Source: Exophiala sp. HKRS030
Taxonomy: Eukaryota; Ascomycota; Eurotiomycetes; Chaetothyriales; Herpotrichiellaceae
Direction: 5' to 3'
DNA: 64,000 nt
Assembly: GCA_023897205.1 (NCBI GenBank)
Contig: JAHWDD010000002.1
Location: 6,634,001-6,698,000, forward strand
Shown here: positions 36,336 to 47,684 of the stretch, one piece after another
Numbering within the stretch: position 1 is the first letter of the stretch
Layout of the letters: every line of letters starts with the position of its first letter
Translations under genes and position numbers: made by a program
The notes under the pieces: model-generated
Database searches by the model: none
Seen by the model: the letters and a program-made list of their open reading frames with translations, nothing else
What the model was told of the DNA's origin: nothing

Positions 36336-37202
36336 CTACTTCTTGCTCGACGCCGAAGCATAGCGTTTGACCCATTCACGTGCATCACGCTCGTATCCGC
36401 TACGATCGTTGCGATATTGCTCGGCGATTTTCGATTCCACGGCGTCATCGGGATTGGGTTCTGGTGAAAATTGGAATTAGTGTGAGCAGGTTTTTGGTTT
36501 GATTGTCGGACATATGGGAAGTTTATAGATTCTGTTGTGGAGATATAAGAAGTAGGATAGCACTGTCCCGATGGCTTGCCGTCTTGCTATGAAAGGTGAT
36601 ACAAAAAAACCATGGGAAGGACATAACTGGCCGGTTGTGGAACGAATTTCCTTGCGCAGAGACGACTCACCTTTAAGTAGCTGTCTGGCAAATTCGAGGA
36701 CAGCACTCATCTTCGTACTGGGCTTCCATTCAGAATCCTTCAGCATGCCCAGGCACATGGTTCCGGAATTTGGTGGGGAATCATTGGAGATGTTGGGGTG
36801 ATAGATCTTTGTAGTGAATGTGACAGTGGGTGGTTTAAATGGATAGTTGGGAGGCAGAGTGAGTGTCAGGGTGAAATGGCCGCCCTAGTTGTTATTTGTT
36901 AGTGTTTCCACGATCAGACGTCGGTCAGTCCGGGCAGTAGCCAGTGGCGATTTGGGAGACCTCTGAAGAACCGGGGAGATTGGAAGAGCAGATGACATAC
37001 AGCATATGGCGAATCACTTGGTCCATCCATGGTGACCTTCCATTGAAACAGATTGGCCTCGTCGGCCAGTGAAACAGTGATGCCCGCTGGCGGCGAGTTT
37101 GTAAGTTCTGCCAATTCCTGAGGGTGAAGATCAGCCTTGAGCAATTTGAGGGTGACCGATGGGATGCCAACCAACTTTTGTTATTCGTTTCTGGCCAGCC
37201 AT
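36336..37202 (-). CDS. Ubiquitin-conjugating enzyme E2 (UBC fold)
   Basis: Carries activated ubiquitin or a ubiquitin-like protein on a cysteine. Four exons (37202-37176, 37117-37001, 36884-36671, 36460-36336) with introns of 58, 116 and 210 nt encode 160 residues, the size of a single UBC domain. The 27-nt first exon gives MAGQKRITK, and splicing adds ELAELTNSPPAGI, a standard E2 start. The HPN motif is at residues 77-79 (YHPNISN), and active-site Cys92 lies in GTMCLGML. A short insertion (DSPPNS) sits between them. The first donor is the less common GTTGGT. The enzyme resembles Ubc4/UBE2D-like and related fungal E2s, but I cannot assign the exact subfamily. It ends with a basic Lys tail. 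Confidence 0.92.
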
Positions 37203-37886
37203 GATGGAAGCCTCTGTGGCGACAAATTCTTTGGGATATCAAACGGTAGAATGGAACGGCGCCAACGGCCGTGGGGTTTTCTCTTGGGGTTGACTTAACG
37301 ACGAAAGATCGAATCGATGCTCCCCTGAAAACGAGGGTGAAAGCGAAGTGAATATGTTATCAAGATGAGTAGGCTTATAGGCAAGAATGGTTGGTATGTA
37401 TCTCTTCCTGCTAAAATCCTGTAGAATGTGAACATGTATCAAGACACTTCGGCGGCGGACAGATGTTGGATGTAAAACAAGCAGGCACGCGGGCGGGAAA
37501 GACTGACAGTGACGACTTCCCTAACGGAGGTGGGGAGAAGATAGAGCGGCCTAACGGTTGATTAGATTAGATCTGCCTCTTGAGAGCCCAGTGATCCGTC
37601 GAAGAAAAGACCACGGCCACGCACTTCATTTACTGTTGTTGCTTACGCATGTCGTTGGCACGCGTTGGCAAGGTCACGCCAAGTATAAATACCCTGACGA
37701 AGAAGCTGAAGAGGAGAAGAACCACATCACTTGACCGTCGTACCAACAACACATTTCTAATATTCCTCTTGTGGGACGCCAACGCTTGCAGTGAACCAGA
37801 TCTTTTGGCTCTTTGTCCCTTTTGTGCCCGAAACAGATTATATACTTAAACCATTTTGTCGGGGTATCTACCTAACCATTCCATCA
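37203..37886. other. Intergenic region between E2 and ChAPs genes
   Basis: 684 bp in a head-to-tail arrangement on the minus strand. It is expected to contain the E2 promoter and the ChAPs 3' UTR. No gene or notable repeat. Confidence 0.5.
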
Positions 37887-40094
37887 CTATCCATCTGTCC
37901 CACTACTACGAAACGCCACGCATAATTGACAGTACTCATGGGTCAGATCAAGTACATGTTGCGGGAGATTTGAAGCCTGCACGATACTGCGGATTTTGAC
38001 AGCCCCTTCTTCTTCTATCAGTTTCCGTATAGAATAGAAGAGCTCGGGAGAAAACTGTAATTCATGTTAGCCCCTTTCAACCCTGTGCTGACAATCAATT
38101 CTTACCTCGGAGTACCATCTATACTGCCAGGTGATCAGGCGGATCAAGCAAGACAACGCATTGCGTGTGTCTCCTCTCTTTTCGTACATGCGTAGAATGC
38201 CTCTCATGGCTTTGGGAGAGAACCGAATATTCAAACATTGTTGATATGCTTCAAGTGCTTCGTTGTTGTGGTGTAGTCGTTCTGCCAGGTCACCCAGGAT
38301 CTCCCACTCCGAAGCGCTTTTCTTGTATTGTTTCTGCTGTTGTCGATACTGGCCAATCTCCATTCGCCATATCGTATATATCCGCAGGTCTTCATACAAG
38401 ACCATAAACAAGTTATCTAGCCATCGTTCACAGAGTCTTTTGTTCTGGAATTGAAGATATTGGGCATCAGATGGGTCCGAATCGTCATTTCCGGATTTGA
38501 CTTCTTCTGCCGCAATGGTAGGCACTGGCTTTTCCATCGTACGATCTGCCTGCATCTCAGCGTTCTCTCCTGCTCCACCATTTAGTGTCGGAGCCGCCGA
38601 AGATCCTTCTCCATGCGCCTGGTCATCGCCAATGGGTGACTGATCGTCTTCTGACTCTTGGTCTTGAGTTTCCTTCGCCTTGCCATTTGGTGTACCGGAT
38701 AGTGCAACTGTGCTGGCATTTTTGCTCGTGTGTGCCTTTGGGGTAGAATGTTGTCTCTCGGTCCGGTATTCTTCTTCCATGACGAAAACTTGACTGCGCG
38801 TTTTCAACAAGGAATCCCAACCGATAGAAGCTGCAATTCTACTGAGCAAACTGTAGGCTTTCAGAAATGTGCCCTGATATGTAGCAGGTTGAAGTTTTCG
38901 TAATGACACATGAATCGAGTCGTAGGGTTCTCCATGCCTTGGTTGGCCTTCATCGATTTCGTCCAGAGCAGTCTCCGGTAGAATTGGAAGAAGGACGCGG
39001 GAGGGTTCGGGCATTTTTGGTGAGTCTTTGTCTTGATATGAGAACATGGGGCATGAGTTGAGTGTCAATAGAGCCAGATCCCATTGCTCCAAGTCAACGT
39101 AGACCTCCGCCAGTCGTGCCCAGGTGCTGAACTCACTGGGAGCGGCTGTGACTCCTTGTTTTGCCAACTCAAGTGCAATCTCGCCTTCACCCTTCTTTTG
39201 GCAGAATGTAGCCTGGCAATCGAGCAGAGCATAGTCCATGGGAACATCCTGCAACGCATCATGGAGAAGTCGGACAGCCTGAACTTCTTCGTCTCCATCT
39301 AGAAGTACCTGAGCCAGCAATGAAGAAACTTCGACATCCTTTGTGCGGAGCTTCTCGAAGAGATTGATACCAGATGTGTAGCGCCCAGTAGTTGTAATGT
39401 ATTTAAGCAAGCCTGCGGTCAGATGGTTCGAGACCAGGTTAGGAATTTGAATCTCAGGATCGGAGCCCAGTTGTCGACCATTGAAGAACAATTTCTCGGC
39501 CGCCTCAAAGAACTTGTGTTCGGTCTCTGTGCTGGTGACTGGGTTGAATCTTCTTACGCCGATAATCTTTTTGATCGTGTCACCACTGCCATTATCCGAA
39601 TATGAATATGCTCTGAGCACAGCGCAAAGGAATGTTTCCAACCACAAACCATCTGTAGCCACTCTTCTGTCGCCTCGCTCGTCAACGCAATAGCTTTCAA
39701 CACTTCCCGGAATCTTTACTTCGACCCGCATATCGAGGTGAGAGAAGGCATTGTAGCAGCAGTACAGCCCCGAGACTACTTTGTGGGTCTTATCGGAAGG
39801 ATTGAAGGTGAGGGTGTTGACATAAGCAGCCAGACTGGCGGATGAGGAAGCATCCACCCCGGTGACATGATGATAGACTCCCGTCTGCTTTGCGCCAGCT
39901 TTGACACTCTGCTTGACCAGGTGAACTAAATCAGGAGGTCCAAGTTCGCGCAGTCCCGGCAAGCTCTCCGTCCGGGTATCTACTGCGAGACCGATGTCGT
40001 CGTCTTCGATGATCCTAAGCAGTCTCTGTCAGTCTCTCAAATATGGAAGTTGAGTATGTTCTGGAACTGACTCTGGGACCGCCGGCGCAACCAT
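37887..40094 (-). CDS. Chs5-Arf1-binding protein (ChAPs family, exomer cargo adaptor)
   Basis: Member of the Chs6/Bud7/Bch1/Bch2 family, which with Chs5 forms the exomer coat that exports cargo such as chitin synthase from the trans-Golgi. Three exons (40094-40072, 40014-38106, 38054-37887; introns 57 and 51 nt) encode 699 residues. The 23-nt first exon restores the ATG and N-terminus MVAPAVPEIIEDDD. LRELGPPDLVHLVK, HVVSGLYCCYN-like sequence and TPR-type helices follow. The last exon supplies the conserved C-terminus LPQHVLDLTHEY and FRSSGTDG. A Ser/Gln/Glu-rich disordered insertion lies at about residues 425-510. It is divergent from HIR3. Confidence 0.93.
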
Positions 40095-40631
40095 GCTGGC
40101 TCCGCGGAGTGCTTGGGCTGAACAAGTCAGGACAGATTGACAACCACTGGCGCGTGGGATATGAAAGATCCTGGGCAACAACACAGCTGAAATTGGTATC
40201 TTAGTAGAATATAAGATCTTCTAGCTTCAAAGTAACTAGATATAACCAACCAAACCGGTGCAAAACAGGAGGTCTCGTGGTGCAGATGTCACCTCTATGT
40301 CGGGGGAGAATATTCCAACAATCCACAAACTCGCCAAACCTTCCCTTTTGAGAAACTTCTCACATGTTTCCCTTACTTCACTCGACACGACTGGGATGCA
40401 ACAAACTCATAACGACCCCGTGTTGATTTGAGATCGACGCGTTTGACTAGGCCCAGCACAATTGATCTCATGTCTTCATCCACACAACCATAATAGGTCA
40501 TTGCATTTGCAGCTAATGAGGATGACGATCAATTCAGAGGCCCGATTACCATCAAAGCCGGACGCCTCAGCGACGACGACCTCATCTATGATCATCATCA
40601 GAAAAGTTGACCACCAACATCAAGTTTAAAC
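40095..40631. promoter_or_regulatory. Divergent promoter of ChAPs and HIR3 genes
   Basis: 537 bp between two divergent starts; no gene or clear motif could be identified. Confidence 0.5.
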
Positions 40632-43600
40632 ATGTCTGGATTTACCGCTTTAAATGTCGAACCTGAAGATACCTCCGAGGAGGAGATTGACGACACAAAA
40701 GAAATTCAACTTGAAGAAGCATTCAAGCTCTACCAAAATGCTCTCAAACTTCACTCTCAAGGCCCGTCTTTCTTTGCGGAGGCTCGTGATGCCTATCGTG
40801 AACTACTACAATCTGAAGTCTTCAAGTACCCAGAAGTTGTGTCCGAGTTCGCCCATGACGAAAATGACGATGATCCCATCACCGGAAACGCCCAACCAGA
40901 GTCTACCGGTTTCTCATTGGTCCCAAACAACGCTGCAGACACGTCCGCCAGCTCTGTACCACAGCTGCTATATCTTACATTCAAGAACAAAGGCCAATTT
41001 GCTTTGGATGTTGCTCGACACGAAATACCAGATAAGCGGGGTACACGTGTTCAACTCTCTCAATATTACATGAAAGCATGCCTGGAGAGTATTCGAGATT
41101 TCGCCAGAGCGCTGGAGCGGGACGATGCCGACCTGGATTTGTGGAAGAAGGGCGCTCGAATTGCCGATGTTTTGTCAAGCCAAAGGATTTCCCGCTTTTG
41201 CATAGAAAGCGTTCTTGCAGGTGATGATGAAGGTGACTCCGGCCAAGCTATTGACTTGTCTGGGCTCGATGAGGCTTTTGCAGCTGGAGAACTCGAAGAA
41301 ATTCTTCTGTTACTCCAGGATGATCTTTCGCGCTTACAAAGTACTGACGTGCGCCCACGGTCTTCGCTGCTGTCAATGTTGAAATCCACCAATGATCCAT
41401 ACCCTTTCTTGCCAAAGCGTCCCGAGCAATTAGAATATGTCAGTGATCGACAGAAGCCAATGAACTTTGCCGTGCAAACTGTTCAATTACAACTCCAAAC
41501 AGACGACTTCTTGTCCTTGGGCGAGTCTATCCACCAAGCACTGCAAGAAACACAAACTGTTTCGGTGGATATCGCTGGATCTGCAACGATAGTCCACGTT
41601 GAACCTCACGGTGAATTACGGACAACTCGCGAAAACGATATCATGTTGAAGGATGCAGGGTCACATAAATCGCATGCACAAAAAGAAGACTCTGCAAGAG
41701 TACCGGAGCCTCCATCGGGCGCAGTCTCTACGGAAGCTCACCTGTCCAGCGCGTCAGTAGCGCACGATGCAGAATCCTTATCAGATCAAAAAGAACAAGA
41801 GGTCGAGGCTGATACAGAGCATACCTCAAATCCCGACATAGGTGGAGACATTACAATAACAGGACTCGGAGAAACGCAAGCTCCAGATGGCCAGCTCGGG
41901 TCAGGAAGTCAATCAACGTCAAGAAAACGATCAACTACGGCGGCGGGTAACGATGAACCAGAAGGTCGGACCAAGAGTAAACGGCTTCGTGCTAGAGAAT
42001 CCATGGCAGATCTGGCCGCTCAGGAAGAGGTTGCGTTGCAGGATGACCCTCAATTCTTTCTGGACCAACTGGCAGTGTTTGAACAGGCTGATCAGGCGAC
42101 CTTCGATGTTGTCAATTCTTTGCTCGCGAAGCTTGGTCTGCAGACCTATCTATCTTCGGAACAAGCCAAGCAATCATTTTGGCAAGATTCTGACCTAACC
42201 TTGAAGGAGTTGACATCAGACGAAATCCAGATTGATCTTAGATTGATGACTGACCTGAGGACTTCACTTCTAAATTGGTCTGATGAGAAAAGTCATGCAA
42301 TTATCAATGGTCATGGAAATCAAGATCTTGCGGAAAAGGCAACGGGCATGTCACTTTTCCTTCAACACTCACGAAGTAGTTCTGTACGAGGATTGGAACC
42401 TTCTTCTGGTTGCAGCGAGACCTCGTTCTCTGCCCTGGTCAACCTCATCAACTCCAAGTCGACAAACATCTATGATGCTACCACCATGTGGTTATCAGCC
42501 CTTCTCACCGACAGCAAGCACAGCTCCACCTCACAGTCATCATATTTGAGGGAGACATGGTCTGAAAGTCTGAAAGAGATGGTGTTATTGCTTGCGAAAC
42601 TCATAGACTCTCATCTACACGACGCTCTGTCTCAACAGTTCAAGCTACTTTCAAGCATTTCTCAGACCGAATCAGCTCGCCAAGAGCTTAGCACTCTCTA
42701 TGAATTCGTCCAGTCTTTGTATGAGTTACACCTTGATCATTACGCGGCTATTACCGGGCCCAATAGCAGTACAGGTATGGACGTACGCACCACCGAGAAC
42801 GAGATATTGAATCGATGGGCGGATCTCGCCGAGAGAATCACGGCCTTGTACTTGAATGCGATGGATACTCCACTGTTGGATGATCCTTTGGTTCTTCGAT
42901 ATATTTGGACTAGTACTACACAAGCAACGCTTGAAACCGACATCGACAAGACACACGTGTTACTATGTCTCCAAGATCTCCGAGCACTGCTCGACCGAAC
43001 TCAAGCGCAATCCCTCTTCTTACCAAACAACGCTGCAATGCCGATCATTTCCATATCGGCCATTGATCAACAAATTTCTAGACTCAACACATTGGACTTC
43101 TTCACCAGTGTTTTTGACACGGACAATAGTGACCCAGTCGCAGTGATCGAGAAGTTGGAACCCATCTTGGAATACACAGTCCAAGCTCCCAGCCCGACTG
43201 CAGAGTCCGGGGTTACAAACGAGGTTCAGTTGCAGGTCAAAGAGTTGAATGACTTCCTCGAATCTGGTGACGCAACTCTCAAGTTGTTCCTCTGGCGTCG
43301 ATTACAACACGCGTACACCACCATATCCTATACCCCCAAAGTCGTGTCTTGCTTGTTGAGGGCGATTGAGATCAGTGTCGCTGAACTTCAGACGTCCAGG
43401 CACCTCGATACCGATAGTGAAGTGCGTCAGTCATCTATGTTGAAATGGCTTCGTGACATTGATGAGCTGATGATCAAGCTATTGCCCAAGATCCTCAGTG
43501 ATACGACGGTGTTTGAGTGTGTGGATGCAACACATCTGCTTTCATCTACCAAGGCAGTTGTGACGTTGATCAAGTTGTTGCATGGGTTCATAGTCTACGA

Positions 43601-46600
43601 AGATTCGGTTCGAGTTGGACAGACTGCACCTCCTCAACTCAAAGGGGCCGCTTCATCTAAACTTTATGATAAGAGCAAAGATCGATTTCGGGAAATGCTC
43701 GTCCGCCTGTGGACCTTACAGTACACGCTACTCAAGGAGGCAACAGTGCAAGATGCAGGGTCATTCACTCAAGCATCAGACGACCTTGCAGAATATCTGA
43801 GTTTCGTGCACAATTCGTTGGGGCTTCGGCAGTACTGCAAACATGCCAACAAGGCCTTTGTGAAGCTGGTCAAGAGCGAACTTGGAACCCTCCAAACCAA
43901 GCAAGACCACTCTGCGGACATGATCCAAGTGTTCTTTGACCTGTATCAGCTTCGCTTTGCCACTGGAATTGGTGATGTCAACCATGGATGTCCGACCGAG
44001 AACCTAGACCGCAAGACTGCCTGGTCCTTGATTCCCACCATAATGAGCTATGCATCAAATGTCAATATCAAAGACCTCGCAAAGAACGAACTCAAAGGCA
44101 CCATCGATAAAATCCAACAAGCCCTGGGAATACTCAAAAGTCAACCATCACTGTCATACAACAGACGGCTGATTTCCAATCATCTCAAAGGACCTATAAA
44201 CCCAACTATACTTTATCAGTGTATACGAGGGCTCGGCGATCTGCCAACACGACAGGTGGCAAGTGAAACCGAAGTCGCAGCTAACAGTGGCTGGTACTTT
44301 CTGCTCGGAAATATTGGCCTTGCAAAGTACAAGTCGGTCAAACGTGTAACACCCACTCCTACTGACGATCTCGATCTTGCGGCTTCCTACTTCCGCCAGG
44401 AGCTTGATCACAGCATTTACAATTGGGAAACATGGTATAGACTTGCCCAAGTATACGAGGCTAAGATCGAGGATGATCTGATCTGGAATTCGACGAAGCT
44501 GAATGACTCGAGAGCCGACATTGCCTTGCTCGAGCGTCAAGCCATTCATTGTTTTATCTTGGCGACTGCAATAGCGATGCGATCAGCAGAAGATACGGTT
44601 GAAACGGCTCAAAAGATCGAAGATATGCTTGGTGAATTTGGCACACGTCTGTATTCGTCCTCTCGACCTCCACTACATATGGAAGCTTTCCGCACTGACA
44701 AGCACATGCGACATATGAGCAGTACGGTTGATGGAAAGATGTCAAGACAGGTGCTCCATCCACCTATTGGTCGATATGCGTTGTGGAAATTTGCAGCTTA
44801 TCTTTTGAATCGAAAGCTCACGACTAAACCCAAACATTGGCTGACGCATTACACTCGGGGTAAGTGTCTGTGGAAAATGTTTCAAAGGGCGGATAATGCG
44901 TCACAACGACATCCAGTGACGGTCGAGCAAGTCCTGGAGGCGTTCACGGATGCCATCGAGGCATTGCCCAAAAAGGAAAAATCCAGTGAACCAATACTGG
45001 AACCGCATTTCAAACTCGCCTCGGTTCTTCATAAGATGGTAGTTCGTCATAATCTACCACCGGAGCAGGCTCGCGACTTTATGCAGGCGACCAGGTACGC
45101 GCAAGGTATCACCCTGGAGGAAGACGACGAAGATGGTCCAGAATGGATACCGTATATGCTTATGGTACTGAAGCGACTGCAAACCGCGGATAAATCGAAC
45201 TGGCATCATAGGTTTATCAGTCGTGCAGCACATGTTATCTATGACGAAGACAAGTCTCTGGCTGCGGCACTGGGAGCTAAACACCAATTCACTCAGCAGA
45301 TCTTTACCAAAACAATGACTTTGCAAGTTTGGAAACCCGAATATGAACGACCGGGTCGACATTATGTGTACACCGGGAGATACGTGGAGTTCTTCGTGCA
45401 GCTTCTCGTGCAACTCAACGACCGAGCAAATCTTGATCAATTGGTGCGTCGCATTCGACGAAAGACCACAGATTTTCTGGATCACACTAAAGTTTGGGAG
45501 GATGTTGTGGTGGCGTACGTTGGTCTCCTCCGGAAGCACGGAAGAATTCCAGACGGGAGGGAGCGTGCGGTCTTCGATGGCATGAATCATGAAGAATTTA
45601 CCAAGATGTCAGAAAGAGTGGAGCAATGGGCCCTCGATGTTGATACTTCGTCGGTATATCTTGACATTATGCGAGATGCCATTGACCTCAAACGGTTGAA
45701 CAACAGTCTGATGAAAGGGCCAGCGATTGATGAACTGATTGGCGATTCATACACATGTTTGTATGAAGAGTTTGTATCTCGATTGCCGAAAGAGGAGCAC
45801 CCTCATCCGCAGCCCACGGCTTACCCACAAGGGACATTCATCAATATGATGACCGAATCAAACAGTGGGGAAGATGGCAGTCTGAACCGGGCACAAGGAG
45901 ATGGGAGCCTTGAAGCTCCCCTGGCAGTATCAGTATCTACTCCGGTGGGCTTAGGACTGCAAAGCACGCCGATCTTGCCCACCGGACAACCGATTGCAGA
46001 AATCCCACGAGTCCCAGGCAAACCCGGCCGAACAAAAACGGTAACGCGCCGTGAGATCCAGCGCAAAGCAGAGGCAGCGATCGCCAAACCGCCACCGATC
46101 AAAACGCCTATCCTCAGCAAGAGACCAACGATTGAAATCGTGATCAAAAATGACGCCGTTGACTCACCTCTTGACAAACGTCTTGCTGGACCGAAAGACG
46201 AAGATGCTGGGTACAGTCGTGCAAGTTCGCGACGTGGTAGCATGATCGATAGTGCGGACGGAGAAGCTGATGGCGAGGATACAGACAGTGAACTCAGCGA
46301 ACCTGATGAGGATACCAAGCAGTTGTTCTCAGAGTTGGAACGTGCGGGCCAACATGGCGATGATGATGGAGGTGGTCATGGGGATGAGGCAGATGAAGAC
46401 GGTGATGGCGATGGCGATGGTGACGGTGAAGGCGAGGATGGTGGAGATGAAGATTCAGGCGAGGAGCAGCAAAACGATCAAGACCACGATCAGGAACACG
46501 ACAATGATGAAGAAATGCTCGATGCAGAGGACGAAGGTGAAGGGGATGGTGAAGGTGAAGGGGATGGTGAAGGTGAAGGAGACGGAGAAGGCGAAGGAGA

Positions 46601-46715
46601 AATGGAAATCCCAGATTCCCAAGACGTCCGTGACACACAAGACGATCGTGAGAATTCTAGCGATGGCGATGAACAAGACGAGTTTCACGAGGCGGCGGAG
46701 CGGAATGACACTTGA
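40632..46715 (+). CDS. HIR3: HIR complex subunit, HIR3/CABIN1-type
   Basis: Large subunit of the HIR histone H3/H4 chaperone complex, which controls histone gene transcription and replication-independent nucleosome assembly; nuclear. A single 6-kb exon encodes 2027 residues, a normal length for filamentous-fungal HIR3. The N-terminus (LYQNALKLHSQGPSFFAEAR then AYRELLQSEVF) is the family's TPR-like opening. Further helical repeats occupy most of the chain (for example ETWYRLAQVYEAKIEDDLIW, about residue 1270). The middle has a charged disordered linker (about 330-460) with an SRKRS-type basic patch. The last 180 residues are extremely acidic, with GDGEGEG runs encoded by an 18-bp minisatellite. 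Confidence 0.93.
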   Translation: MSGFTALNVEPEDTSEEEIDDTKEIQLEEAFKLYQNALKLHSQGPSFFAEARDAYRELLQSEVFKYPEVVSEFAHDENDDDPITGNAQPESTGFSLVPNNAADTSASSVPQLLYLTFKNKGQFALDVARHEIPDKRGTRVQLSQYYMKACLESIRDFARALERDDADLDLWKKGARIADVLSSQRISRFCIESVLAGDDEGDSGQAIDLSGLDEAFAAGELEEILLLLQDDLSRLQSTDVRPRSSLLSMLKSTNDPYPFLPKRPEQLEYVSDRQKPMNFAVQTVQLQLQTDDFLSLGESIHQALQETQTVSVDIAGSATIVHVEPHGELRTTRENDIMLKDAGSHKSHAQKEDSARVPEPPSGAVSTEAHLSSASVAHDAESLSDQKEQEVEADTEHTSNPDIGGDITITGLGETQAPDGQLGSGSQSTSRKRSTTAAGNDEPEGRTKSKRLRARESMADLAAQEEVALQDDPQFFLDQLAVFEQADQATFDVVNSLLAKLGLQTYLSSEQAKQSFWQDSDLTLKELTSDEIQIDLRLMTDLRTSLLNWSDEKSHAIINGHGNQDLAEKATGMSLFLQHSRSSSVRGLEPSSGCSETSFSALVNLINSKSTNIYDATTMWLSALLTDSKHSSTSQSSYLRETWSESLKEMVLLLAKLIDSHLHDALSQQFKLLSSISQTESARQELSTLYEFVQSLYELHLDHYAAITGPNSSTGMDVRTTENEILNRWADLAERITALYLNAMDTPLLDDPLVLRYIWTSTTQATLETDIDKTHVLLCLQDLRALLDRTQAQSLFLPNNAAMPIISISAIDQQISRLNTLDFFTSVFDTDNSDPVAVIEKLEPILEYTVQAPSPTAESGVTNEVQLQVKELNDFLESGDATLKLFLWRRLQHAYTTISYTPKVVSCLLRAIEISVAELQTSRHLDTDSEVRQSSMLKWLRDIDELMIKLLPKILSDTTVFECVDATHLLSSTKAVVTLIKLLHGFIVYEDSVRVGQTAPPQLKGAASSKLYDKSKDRFREMLVRLWTLQYTLLKEATVQDAGSFTQASDDLAEYLSFVHNSLGLRQYCKHANKAFVKLVKSELGTLQTKQDHSADMIQVFFDLYQLRFATGIGDVNHGCPTENLDRKTAWSLIPTIMSYASNVNIKDLAKNELKGTIDKIQQALGILKSQPSLSYNRRLISNHLKGPINPTILYQCIRGLGDLPTRQVASETEVAANSGWYFLLGNIGLAKYKSVKRVTPTPTDDLDLAASYFRQELDHSIYNWETWYRLAQVYEAKIEDDLIWNSTKLNDSRADIALLERQAIHCFILATAIAMRSAEDTVETAQKIEDMLGEFGTRLYSSSRPPLHMEAFRTDKHMRHMSSTVDGKMSRQVLHPPIGRYALWKFAAYLLNRKLTTKPKHWLTHYTRGKCLWKMFQRADNASQRHPVTVEQVLEAFTDAIEALPKKEKSSEPILEPHFKLASVLHKMVVRHNLPPEQARDFMQATRYAQGITLEEDDEDGPEWIPYMLMVLKRLQTADKSNWHHRFISRAAHVIYDEDKSLAAALGAKHQFTQQIFTKTMTLQVWKPEYERPGRHYVYTGRYVEFFVQLLVQLNDRANLDQLVRRIRRKTTDFLDHTKVWEDVVVAYVGLLRKHGRIPDGRERAVFDGMNHEEFTKMSERVEQWALDVDTSSVYLDIMRDAIDLKRLNNSLMKGPAIDELIGDSYTCLYEEFVSRLPKEEHPHPQPTAYPQGTFINMMTESNSGEDGSLNRAQGDGSLEAPLAVSVSTPVGLGLQSTPILPTGQPIAEIPRVPGKPGRTKTVTRREIQRKAEAAIAKPPPIKTPILSKRPTIEIVIKNDAVDSPLDKRLAGPKDEDAGYSRASSRRGSMIDSADGEADGEDTDSELSEPDEDTKQLFSELERAGQHGDDDGGGHGDEADEDGDGDGDGDGEGEDGGDEDSGEEQQNDQDHDQEHDNDEEMLDAEDEGEGDGEGEGDGEGEGDGEGEGEMEIPDSQDVRDTQDDRENSSDGDEQDEFHEAAERNDT
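46533..46586 (+). repeat. 18-bp coding minisatellite in HIR3
   Basis: Two perfect and one degenerate copy of an 18-bp unit (GAAGGTGAAGGGGATGGT) encode Glu-Gly-Glu-Gly-Asp-Gly repeats in the acidic C-terminal tail. The unit length is a multiple of three, so copy-number change would keep the frame. Confidence 0.9.
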
Positions 46716-47684
46716 AGCGGGAAACCGCCGAGGTGAATGCATGTACTTATTATACTTGGGCAAGTGGACATTCTTTTTGACCTGGAAAATGAGGACTTGG
46801 ATTGTATACTAAAGAAAACATAGAGGGAAGTGCATTGAGCCAGCCACTGGCTTGTGGGTGTGGTTGCATTTTGGCTTTTTTGGTACATGGGTAACGAGTT
46901 GCACTTTTCGAGGATTCAATGATTAATTCACACCTCCGACATTCCAATTCCCCTTGTGTCACATCGCACGCAGAGGGTCTCTATGGTTCATTCCTGTCTC
47001 TGGTCTTGGTAGCTAAGATTACCTTTGGCAAGACATGGCATGCTGCATTGATGGATGAATGGACATGGGAAAGGAGAGGAAAGGAGGATTGAATATTCAC
47101 GCTGTCGCGAGAAATGTGTACAATCTGTAGATATACTCGACGTACAGGAGATGCTTCATTATATCTGCATTGTTAGAGCGACATATCCGACATCCTGGGT
47201 ATGTCGTGGTACATGTGTGTATGTAGCATGGCCAGAGTAGATATACGGAGTCCACTGTTGGATGGCAATCTTCCTTCTTTCACGTGTCGTGAGTGTCCAA
47301 TCATGATGATTCAAAGTTGGAGGCGCGAAAGATTTAAAGTGAACAAGTGCAACTCCAACCAAAGAAACCTCCAACCACAAACCACGCAGGGACCCTTTTT
47401 TCTCCAACTTTTTATTTTCCCCATTGTGCCTTGAACGTAGGTTCATGATTCATATTCGACCACTATCCTGGACCGCATCATATGGTTAGAGGCAGTATTC
47501 TCACTCGTGCTCTACTCCCTCATCTTGACATCAGAGCATGACTCACGCTCAAGTTCACCTCATTTCCCACTGTATGGATGCCTCTGAAGCCTTCTTGTTC
47601 CGTACGCCGACTGGTCACGAGCGGGCTCGTGCTCTCTGATTCACCACGACTTGCACAACCACAACCACGACCGATACCATATCC
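46716..47684. other. Intergenic region between HIR3 and PUS3
   Basis: 969 bp in a head-to-tail arrangement. Overlapping short frames only. Presumed HIR3 3' UTR and DEG1/PUS3 promoter; nothing else is recognised. Confidence 0.5.
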
